This document shows positions 8,270-16,300 of a stretch of DNA of 64,000 nt, piece after piece. Source of the DNA: an uncultured Eubacteriales bacterium (GTDB lineage: Bacteria > Bacillota > Clostridia > Oscillospirales > Acutalibacteraceae). The notes below the pieces were generated by a model. The model saw nothing but the letters and a program-made list of their open reading frames with translations. It was not told the origin of the DNA and made no database searches. The position numbers were made by a program, and so were the translations under genes. Location of the stretch: NCBI GenBank assembly GCA_934491515.1, contig CAKSTF010000003.1:81151-145150 (forward strand), given 5' to 3'. Position 1 is the stretch's first letter; each line of letters opens with the position of its first letter.

Positions 8270-10125
8270 TGAATTACTATCCTTACGATTCACGAAACAG
8301 CCTTTATAAAAATATTTTGGGAGCCGCGGCGTCGGACGAAAGTCTGACGTTACGGCTTTTGCTGCATAAAGACGCCTGTGTTCACGATGCCTTTTTGCGC
8401 ATCACCAAAGACGGTGAAGAAACGGTTGAATACAAAATGAACGCCGCAGAAATGCTGGGCGATTACCGTTTTTACAGCGTTTCGCTGCCGCTTTTATCGG
8501 AAGGCCTTTATTTGTACGATTTTCGCTACACAAGCAATTTCGGAGAGTTTTTTGTTTCCAAAGAGCGCGGTGGACGCGGCGTTTTCGGCAAACTCCCGGG
8601 CGCACGCTTTCAGCAAACCGTGTATAAAGCGGGCTTTAAAACGCCCGAATTTCTTTTGGGCGGCGTAATATACCAAATATTCCCCGACCGCTTTTACGCA
8701 AGCGGCGAAGGAAAGCAGAACGTTCCGTCCGACCGCTTTTTAAGAAACGATTGGGGCGGCACGCCCTGTTATCTGCAAAACGGCACGAAAGAAACGCTCG
8801 GCAACGACTATTTCGGCGGCGACCTTAAAGGGATAGAGGAAAAACTGCCCTACATCAAAAGTCTGGGCGTTACCTGCATATACTTAAATCCTGTTTTTGA
8901 AGCGCACTCGAACCACCGCTACAACACAGCCGATTATATGAAAACAGACCCGCTTTTAGGCGACAGCGACAGTTTAAGAATCCTTTGTGCCGCCGCACGG
9001 CGCGAGGGTATAGCGGTAATTGCGGACGGCGTTTTCTCCCACACGGGGGACGACAGCGTTTATTTCAACAAAAAACTCCGCTACGGCACGGGCGGCGCAT
9101 ATAACGACCCCGACTCTCCTTATAAAAGTTGGTATAAGTTCGGAACTTCAAGAGATGATTATGCCTCCTGGTGGGGAGTTAAAAGCCTGCCGGAAACCAA
9201 CGAAAACGACCCCTCGTTTACCGAATTTATCACCGGCAAGAACGGAGTTTTAAGGCACTGGCTTAAAGCGGGACTTTCGGGCTGGCGGCTTGACGTTGCG
9301 GACGAACTGCCCGACGAATTTCTTGAAAACATAAGAAAAGCCGTAAAGGAAGAAAATCCCGACGCCTTTATTTTGGGTGAAGTATGGGAGGACGCCACAA
9401 CCAAAATAAGTTACGGGCACAGAAGAAAATTTTTACTTGGCGCGCAGCTCGATTCGGTAATGAATTATCCTTTTGCAAAAGCGATAGTAAAATTCATACA
9501 AAGCGGAGACGCCGACAGCCTTAACGAAACAGTGGGCGAAATATGTGAAAACTACCCGAAGCAATCGCTTAACCTGCTTATGAACCACATAGGCACGCAC
9601 GATACCGCAAGAATACTCACATTACTTGCAAACCCCGACGAAAATTTAGGCACAAGGGAGGAGCAGGCACACATAAAAATTGACCCCACGCAACTTAAAA
9701 TTGCAAAAGCGCGCCTTAAAGCGGCAGCGGTGCTGCAATACACCCTGCCCGGTGTTCCCTCTCTTTACTACGGTGACGAAGCGGGAATAACCGGCGGCGC
9801 AGACCCTTTCTGCCGCGGTTGTTACCCTTGGGGACAGGAAGATACTGAACTTTTGCACTTTTACAGGCAATTAGGCGACGTGCGCAAAAGCAGCACCGCG
9901 CTTAAGGACGGCGACTTTATCCCCTACTTTGTAAAAGACGGCGTTTTTGCGTTTTTAAGAAGCGGCAAAGAAAATTGCCTTATTGCGGCGGTAAACGCAG
10001 GAAGTGCGGAAACTGCCGTTTTGCTGCCCGAAAAATGCAAGAGGATTTTCGGCAGAAAGGCAAAAGACCGTTTGATTTTGCTGCCGCAATACGGTTATTA
10101 TATCGGCGTTTTCAAAAAAAAATAA
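8269..10125 (+). CDS. GH13 alpha-amylase-family glucanohydrolase (neopullulanase/cyclomaltodextrinase-like)
   Basis: A 618-residue protein. Residues 1-120 form a beta-sandwich-like N-terminal domain, as in cyclomaltodextrinase/neopullulanase, and the catalytic barrel starts near GGVIYQIFPDRF (about 130). Conserved GH13 regions are visible: DGVFSH, GWRLDVAD with the nucleophile Asp (about 341), GEVWED with the acid/base Glu (about 371), and GTHDT with the third Asp (about 444). No signal peptide is seen, so it is cytoplasmic and probably supplies or trims branched maltodextrins for the phosphorylase it overlaps. Exact bond specificity cannot be read from sequence. Confidence 0.88.
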   Translation: MNYYPYDSRNSLYKNILGAAASDESLTLRLLLHKDACVHDAFLRITKDGEETVEYKMNAAEMLGDYRFYSVSLPLLSEGLYLYDFRYTSNFGEFFVSKERGGRGVFGKLPGARFQQTVYKAGFKTPEFLLGGVIYQIFPDRFYASGEGKQNVPSDRFLRNDWGGTPCYLQNGTKETLGNDYFGGDLKGIEEKLPYIKSLGVTCIYLNPVFEAHSNHRYNTADYMKTDPLLGDSDSLRILCAAARREGIAVIADGVFSHTGDDSVYFNKKLRYGTGGAYNDPDSPYKSWYKFGTSRDDYASWWGVKSLPETNENDPSFTEFITGKNGVLRHWLKAGLSGWRLDVADELPDEFLENIRKAVKEENPDAFILGEVWEDATTKISYGHRRKFLLGAQLDSVMNYPFAKAIVKFIQSGDADSLNETVGEICENYPKQSLNLLMNHIGTHDTARILTLLANPDENLGTREEQAHIKIDPTQLKIAKARLKAAAVLQYTLPGVPSLYYGDEAGITGGADPFCRGCYPWGQEDTELLHFYRQLGDVRKSSTALKDGDFIPYFVKDGVFAFLRSGKENCLIAAVNAGSAETAVLLPEKCKRIFGRKAKDRLILLPQYGYYIGVFKKK

Positions 10126-10181
10126 TCTTTGCGGTACAAGCCGGTTTACATAAAAAATGTGGATAACTCGGTTAAGAAGTT

Positions 10182-10212
10182 AAAAAACTCCGCTTGTTAA
10201 GCGGAGTTTTTT
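10182..10212. terminator. Terminator shared by convergent genes
   Basis: AAAAAACTCCGC (10182-10193) pairs with GCGGAGTTTTTT (10201-10212) around a 7-base loop. The symmetric A and T runs suit both the plus-strand GH13 operon and the minus-strand gene ending at 10246. Confidence 0.75.
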
Positions 10213-10245
10213 GTATTTTTATGTCGAACATACAGTTTTATGTTA

Positions 10246-10926
10246 CTATTTGAACTTGTCGCCCGTTAAAAACTCAAGCGCTTTTTCCACCGCAAAACGC
10301 GAATCTCCAAAGTCGTTTTTGCCGGCGTGGCGGTAATCATAAAAACTGCAATATCCGGTTATTTTTTTTGAAACACCTTCGGCGTACCCTGCTGTTATAC
10401 GACTTAAATTTTCGGCAAGTTCTTTCCCGTGTTTCTTACAATTCTTTTTCGTGATTCCCGAAATAAGCCGCGTATAGTGCGTAAAACAAAACTGCGGCTG
10501 CGAGTTGAAAAGTTCCCTGAATTCAGGCTCGTTTTCGTAAAGACGGTACACTGTGGCGATCATCCTGTCCTCGCCCCATTTTATCTTATCGCATATAAAG
10601 CAGGAAGAGTCTACCTTTGAGGCGGTGTCAGCGTTGCTTTTTAAAGAATTTTCGCCCGACAGCGCCGTATCCCTTATATGATTTATATGGCTTTCAAGCA
10701 TAAGCGCTAATTGAAGTCTGCCTTCGCGCTCGGTCATTTTTCTGTAATGTTCCCTGCAAAAACCCGTTTCGTTGGTCATTATCCTCACATCAGGCTCCAT
10801 CATCGCGTCGCCCATAATGTAGCCGATAATCCTGTCCTCAACCGTTTTGTGCATACGGCAAAGAGGACAGCCGTCCTTTACTTCAAATACTTCGGATATC
10901 GGTATAGTGCAAATATCGTCGCGCAT
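10246..10926 (-). CDS. Conserved Cys/His-rich protein (DUF6062-like)
   Basis: A 226-residue soluble protein without signal peptide or membrane segments. It has two similar halves, each with a CxxC and a CxxH pair: CPLC (about 20-23) with CREH (about 57), and CFIC (about 109) with CFTH (about 147). This suggests two structural metal sites. The layout resembles a conserved clostridial family of unknown function that I recall as DUF6062; the family number is from memory. AAGGAG precedes the ATG. It is divergent from the 8-oxoguanine glycosylase gene. No function is proposed. Confidence 0.7.
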   Translation of the reverse strand: MRDDICTIPISEVFEVKDGCPLCRMHKTVEDRIIGYIMGDAMMEPDVRIMTNETGFCREHYRKMTEREGRLQLALMLESHINHIRDTALSGENSLKSNADTASKVDSSCFICDKIKWGEDRMIATVYRLYENEPEFRELFNSQPQFCFTHYTRLISGITKKNCKKHGKELAENLSRITAGYAEGVSKKITGYCSFYDYRHAGKNDFGDSRFAVEKALEFLTGDKFK

Positions 10927-10945
10927 ATATTCTCCTTTTTATGTC

Positions 10946-10974
10946 TTGTTTAGGGGCGTAAAATGTCGTATAAT
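10946..10974 (+). promoter_or_regulatory. Probable promoter of the 8-oxoguanine glycosylase gene
   Basis: TTGTTT (10946-10951) and TATAAT (10969-10974) have a 17-base spacer, 33 bases before the start codon. Confidence 0.5.
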
Positions 10975-11006
10975 TAAGAAAATCGAATTTTACGGGATGT
11001 AGTTTT

Positions 11007-11855
11007 ATGAATGATATAACAATTTGCGGAAGCACCGCCGTTATAAAAAATGTGTCCTGCTTTGAACTTGGGCAAACGCTTGACTGCGGTCAGGCTTTCC
11101 GCTGGAGGGAGAAAAGCAGCGGGCGCTGGTGCGGAATAGCCGGCGGAAAATACATAGAAATATACCGCCGCGGCGCCGATATTGTAATTGAAAACACCTC
11201 TGCTGACGACATAAACGGCTTTTGGCGCAATTATTTCGACCTTGACCGCGACTACGGCAGAATAATCGAATCCTTTTCGTCGAACGATAAACTTTATGCC
11301 GCCGCAAAATACGGCAGCGGTATACGCATACTGAATCAGGAGCCGTGGGAGGCGCTTTGTTCCTTTATAATATCGCAAAATAACAACATTCCGCGTATAA
11401 AGGGGATTATAGACCGCCTTTGCGAAAATTTCGGCGATAAAACCGAAAACGGTTTTACATTCCCCGATTCCCACCGGCTTGCAGAACTTAATGAATCGGA
11501 CCTTGCCGTACTGCGCTGCGGATTCAGGGCAAAATACATTCTTGACGCCGCACGCCGCGTATCAAGCGGAGAAATAGACCTTTCGGCGCTTAAAACCGCC
11601 GATTATGCCGCCGCCTGCGATACGCTTATGCAGATAAAAGGCGTAGGCTCCAAGGTTGCCGACTGCGCGCTTTTATACGGACTTTCCCATATAGAGGCAT
11701 TCCCTAAGGATGTTTGGATAAAACGCGCCCTTGCGGAATATTTCGGCGGCGAAATACCCGAATGTGCAAAAGAATACGGCGGAATAGCGCAGCAGTATAT
11801 TTTTTATTATGCGCGCGGCACCGCTTCTGAAAAGAGTGCGGAAACTACTGCATAA
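11007..11855 (+). CDS. 8-oxoguanine DNA glycosylase (OGG1/AlkA-like, base excision repair)
   Basis: A 282-residue helix-hairpin-helix DNA glycosylase that should remove 8-oxoguanine and nick at the abasic site. The N-terminal OGG domain contains LDCGQAFRW (about 25-33), followed by SFIISQNNNIPRI (about 118-130). The HhH motif LMQIKGVGSKVADC carries the catalytic Lys (about 216), and FPKDVWIKRAL supplies the catalytic Asp (about 235). The length fits the bacterial OGG group. Its 3' end overlaps the convergent GNAT gene by 11 bases. Confidence 0.9.
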   Translation: MNDITICGSTAVIKNVSCFELGQTLDCGQAFRWREKSSGRWCGIAGGKYIEIYRRGADIVIENTSADDINGFWRNYFDLDRDYGRIIESFSSNDKLYAAAKYGSGIRILNQEPWEALCSFIISQNNNIPRIKGIIDRLCENFGDKTENGFTFPDSHRLAELNESDLAVLRCGFRAKYILDAARRVSSGEIDLSALKTADYAAACDTLMQIKGVGSKVADCALLYGLSHIEAFPKDVWIKRALAEYFGGEIPECAKEYGGIAQQYIFYYARGTASEKSAETTA

Positions 11856-12336
11856 TAAACGGGAATTCAACCGTTTTTCCGTCGGTATCCAATCCGTAAA
11901 ACATAAGCGTGAACCTATCGGGAACTTTTTCGCAAAGCGCGGAAAGTTCCCGTTGTTTTTTTGTGGGCACAATTTTTATATCGCCGTTTTCCGATACGCC
12001 CCCGGCGGTTTTAAATCCCGCCTTTTCGTAAACGCGTACAAGTCCTGCGTTTGCAGGGCACAAAAACAGCGGCGCAGACGTTTGCTTTTGCACGCGCTTC
12101 AGCAGCCTGCACATATACCCCATTCGGCGCTTTGCCCTGTCGGTTGCGGCGGCGTATATATAATAAACCGTACGCTCCCCCATTTTACAGGGCAATTTAA
12201 AAAGTATAGAAACGGTTTTGCCGTTTTCTTCGTAGGTTTCGCAATTTTCAGAAAAAGCGGCAAAAAATTCTTTGTCGAACGTCGGACACTCCCCGAACGC
12301 CTCGGTATAAATCCGCCTTACTTCCTCTTTGTTCAT
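11845..12336 (-). CDS. GNAT-family N-acetyltransferase-like protein
   Basis: A 163-residue protein. The central segment AAATDRAKRRMGYMCRLL is a weak form of the acetyl-CoA-binding motif A, followed by PLFLCPANAGLVRVYEKAGF, typical of the GNAT C-terminal half. I chose the ATG at 12336 rather than an upstream one because it overlaps the stop of the preceding DUF2156 gene (ATGA) and has AGAGGG in front. The two genes are therefore an operon of two GNAT-fold proteins. The substrate is unknown. Confidence 0.75.
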   Translation of the reverse strand: MNKEEVRRIYTEAFGECPTFDKEFFAAFSENCETYEENGKTVSILFKLPCKMGERTVYYIYAAATDRAKRRMGYMCRLLKRVQKQTSAPLFLCPANAGLVRVYEKAGFKTAGGVSENGDIKIVPTKKQRELSALCEKVPDRFTLMFYGLDTDGKTVEFPFIMQ

Positions 12337-13214
12337 AACTTTCCCTCTTTCGGGATACAAAGATATTTTTTAAGCATTATATCGGGGTGGTAAGAAAGTT
12401 TTGCGCGGCGAAGACCTTCAAGACCCAGATCGTCCTCGCGGTTTATGTATTTAACATTTTCGGGCAGGGAGGATACAAATTCGCGGTTAATAACCGTGTA
12501 TGCCGTATCGTATTCGGGCAGCGCTTTTTCTATATGTATATCGTATGTATTTCCGTTTACGGCGGAAGCCAGCGTGAACGCAACCGTTTCTTCGCCTATG
12601 TTTATCATTCCGCCCGAAAGACCCAAAGCGTCAAAATTTGCAAGCATTGTTTTAAGTCCCTCGCGCTCGGTCGCCATTTCGGCGTCTGAAACGGCGGAAT
12701 GTGCCGAATACCATTTTTCGGCGCACTCGCGTACCTGCGGTATGTTTTCATATGTTACGGCCTTGTAAGACCAATCATACTGTTTTGAAAAAGCGGCAAT
12801 ATGATTCCGCTTTGAATGAAATTTTTTGCCCCTTAAAAATTCAAGGTTTTCCCTTAAATATATGTAATCAAATTCATTTCTGCTCTCATTTATTTCGTAA
12901 CTTTCGCCGTATTCCGCAAGGAAAGCGCGGAAGGCTTCACCGTCTGCCGCATAAAAGAAGGGCATTTCCCCCTTTTCTGCAATAAGCCGCTTTACGCCTT
13001 TTAGGGTATCGCCCAGCGGCAGCGTGTACATTTCGGTTTCGGGCAGAAGGTAGCGGATATATAAAACTCCGTCTTCTTCGGCAAAACCCGCGCCGTAAAG
13101 TTTCTGCCATACAAGCAGGTTTACAAAGGTGTTTCCGCAACTCTGTTCCTTTTCGGAACAAAGATATTTCAAAAGCCGCGACCTGTCCGAAATTTCTATA
13201 TTTTTAAAGTCCAT
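12333..13214 (-). CDS. DUF2156 protein (phosphatidylglycerol lysyltransferase C-domain-like, GNAT fold)
   Basis: A 293-residue soluble protein without membrane segments. Landmarks are GKKFHSKRNHIAAF (about 128-141), SGGMINIGEETVAF and the C-terminal INREDDLGLEGLRRAK then YHPDIMLKKY, which are typical of the DUF2156 family related to the aminoacyl-transferase domain of MprF. Stand-alone forms are common in clostridia and may transfer an acyl or aminoacyl group, but the substrate is not known. It overlaps the GNAT gene by four bases. Confidence 0.82.
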   Translation of the reverse strand: MDFKNIEISDRSRLLKYLCSEKEQSCGNTFVNLLVWQKLYGAGFAEEDGVLYIRYLLPETEMYTLPLGDTLKGVKRLIAEKGEMPFFYAADGEAFRAFLAEYGESYEINESRNEFDYIYLRENLEFLRGKKFHSKRNHIAAFSKQYDWSYKAVTYENIPQVRECAEKWYSAHSAVSDAEMATEREGLKTMLANFDALGLSGGMINIGEETVAFTLASAVNGNTYDIHIEKALPEYDTAYTVINREFVSSLPENVKYINREDDLGLEGLRRAKLSYHPDIMLKKYLCIPKEGKL

Positions 13215-13282
13215 AAACTTCCCTCATGCTGTGTTTTGTCTATATATATATTTTAACATAAAAAGTTATTTTTGCAATAAAA

Positions 13283-13318
13283 AAAGCGGGACTGTATTTA
13301 TAAATACAGTCCCGCTTT
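13283..13318 (-). terminator. Perfect 18-bp palindromic terminator of the beta-helix gene
   Basis: The 36 bases from 13283 to 13318 are a perfect palindrome (AAAGCGGGACTGTATTTA and its reverse complement). On the minus strand it is followed by a T-run, eight bases after the stop codon of the large gene. It may also stop the opposite strand. Confidence 0.8.
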
Positions 13319-13326
13319 CAAGGGAA

Positions 13327-16300
13327 TTACGATGATTTTTTAAGTACTAACTTGCCGTTTTCAACTGCTATTTTGTATCCCGATTTGTCGCTTGTAACAA
13401 AGTCGGCTGCGTCTTTCTGGCAGCTGTCGCTTATAATTATCGTATCGGCAGAAGCGCCGGAGTTTATACCGAGCGCCGCACCCTTTTCAAGTGTGCCGAG
13501 CGTTATTTTGCCGCCGTTTGGAACAAACAGGTTATACTGTTTTCCGCTTATGTTGGCTTTGCCGGAAAATTCCGCACTGAAAGCGCCCATAAGTTCGGTA
13601 TAACCCTCTACCGTGCCGCCGGACATCTTTATAGTGCCTGCGTTACAGAATATGTTCTGGCTACGCCTGCCGTAATCACTGTTTTGAACCGCTTTGCCGT
13701 TTTTAACGGTGCCGCCCTTTATTTCAATGATACCGCCGGGGTTGGTGGCTATGTTGCCGCCGCAGCCCTGCGCGGTGCCGTCCGAAACGGTGCCGCCGTA
13801 CATGGTAAACTTAACCGCTTTGGCAACAAGTATGTTACCGCCGTTTACGCCGGCATTGCCCTTTTCTATCGTGCCGCCGTACATATTAAGTACAGCGCCG
13901 CCCGTTCCGGCAGAGTTTGTTTCGGTTGAAATGTTTCCGCCGTGTCTTGAGGCTTTACCGCCGGTAATCGTACCGCCGTACATATTCATAACGCCGGTAG
14001 AGCCTATATATACGTTTCCGGCGTAGCCCGTGCTGCCGGTTGTGCTGTTACCGTTTTCTATAACACCGCCGAGCATATTTAAAGTTCCCCTTAAATAAAG
14101 CGTTGCGCCGTTGGTGGTAACCTTACCGCCCGTTATTTTGCCGCCGTACATATTAAATACGGTGCCCTTTTCGCTGCCCACGGCAGAGCCGTACTTGGCG
14201 TTTGTTACGTCTTTTGCGTTAATTTTGCCTGCCCAAAGGTCAAACGTTCCGTAACGTACCCACACAAGACGGTTTTCGGTGGTCTTTACAGCGTCCTTCT
14301 GGTAAAGCTGACCCTTTTCGGGATCCGCCGAACAGTTGGTAAGCGCCAGACCCGCACCCGTGTTGTGCAGCGAGTATATACGACTGCTCGGGTTATTCTG
14401 AACAACGTCGTGACCGTTAAGGCAAAGGCTTATTTTAGCGTCTTTCGCAATGGACTGCTGCTTTGTAAGAGTAAGGTCCTTATCAAGGTACCAGTATCCC
14501 GTGTTGGTTATCGGGGCTTCGCTTTCTTCCGAGCCCTCCCACTTGGTCCACACGATATCCGAACAGCGGTGAATCTTGCCGTTTGCAAGTTTCTGACCGT
14601 TTGTAAGCGTTCCGCCGCATATGCAGTGGATATGTGCGTCCGCCGCCGCAGTCTGGAACGTTGCGGTAAGTTTATCGTAGTCGAGCGAGCATATTATCCT
14701 TACGCCCTCTACATCCGATTTAAAGAAATCCTTGTATGCGTAAAGGGTGTCAAGTTCGGCTTCATCCTTAGCCTTTATTTCGGCAAACACGCCGTTTACC
14801 CTGGGCGTAAGACCGATGCATTCTGCATTTTTAAGTCCCTTTACAGCTATGGGTTTGGTGTTGCCGTTAAGGTAAAGGTTGCCGCCTTCGTTATTCTTTA
14901 TTTCGGTAGTGCCGGTAACGGTAAACGTGTTTCCGTTGTTGTTGCCGTAGAACACACCGCCGCCCAAAGGCGCCTTACCGCCGTTTACAACGGTATTTTC
15001 AAGGGTGAGCGTGCCGAAGTTGCGGATATTACCGCCCTGCGTGCCGGAATTTTTGCTTACGCCGCCTGTTACCTTACAGTTTTTAAGGGTCATTGTTGCG
15101 GTGTTGTTAAAGTTTCCGCCGCCGCCTGCCGCGGTGCCGCCCGTAAATTCGGTATCCTCTGCCGTAAGCGTGCCGCCTACCGATACGTTACCTGCGATAA
15201 TGTTTGCCGTACCGCCCAATACCGTGCAGTTTTTAAGGGTTATTTTGCCGCCTGCGCCAAGGTTGATATTGCCGCCGTAGCCTGCCGTACCGTCCTTAAT
15301 CGCAGCGTCGCTTATCGTGGCTTCGGCTGCCGCTACGTGGATATTGCCGCCGCGTGCGCTGCCTTTTGCCGTACCGCCCGATACAGTGCCGCCGGTAACG
15401 TTAAGTATACCGTTGTTGTTAACGAAAATGTTACCGCCGTTGGCGTCGCAAACGCCGTCTTTTATGGTACCGCCCGACATATTAAGTTCAACGCCGGCTA
15501 CAACATAAATATTGCCGCCGAATACCTTTGTGCTGCCCTTTTCTATCGTGCCGCCCGACATATTTACCACGGCGCCGCCTACTACCTTGCCGTTTACGTT
15601 TCTGGTTTCACCGGATATGTTACCGCCGCCGCGGTTCGATTTACCGCCCGATATTGTGCCGCCGTACATATTAAGTACCGCGTAACTTCCCATATAGATG
15701 TTGCCGCCGTAAGACGTGGTGCTGGTTGCAAGTATTTCGCCGTTTTTAACAGTACCGCCGTAAAGGTTCATAGTACCGCTTAAATAAATGTTGCCGCCTG
15801 CGTTTGCCTTACCGTTTTCTATCGAGCCGCCGTACATATTAAGGTTGGCACCTTTTACTATTCTTACAAGGCCGCCGCTTTTGTGCGATGTCGAATATCC
15901 GTTACCCGAAAGCGTGCCGCCGTAAATATTAAGCGTGCCCTGATTTATGTGGATAAGCGCGCCTTCGTCCTTACTGTCTTTATCGAGCGTTATGCGCGCA
16001 CCGCCCTTGCTGTCAAGCAAAGTAAAGGAAGCGTTCTTGTGATTGAGCATGTGCGTGCGATTGCCGTTTGCGGTGGTAATGTTATGACCGTTAAGGTCAA
16101 GCGCCGCCGTAACAGCGGAAGAAAATCCTCGCTGCGAAGTGGTTTTTACATCGGTTGTAAGATACCAGTTGCCCGAACCCGGCAGAGAAGTTGCGTATCT
16201 CCAGGGTCTGAACGGTACGTTTTTGCAGGTGTGATGTTCGGGATTTGTGCCGCCGCACACGCACTGCGAAACGCCGTAGAAAAGTTTTCCGTCGTCATGG

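Noticed and set aside
14365..15783. Long plus-strand open frame (472 codons) opposite the beta-helix gene
   Set aside because: It is a mirror of the GC-rich repeats of the real minus-strand gene; its predicted protein is biased and has no ribosome site.
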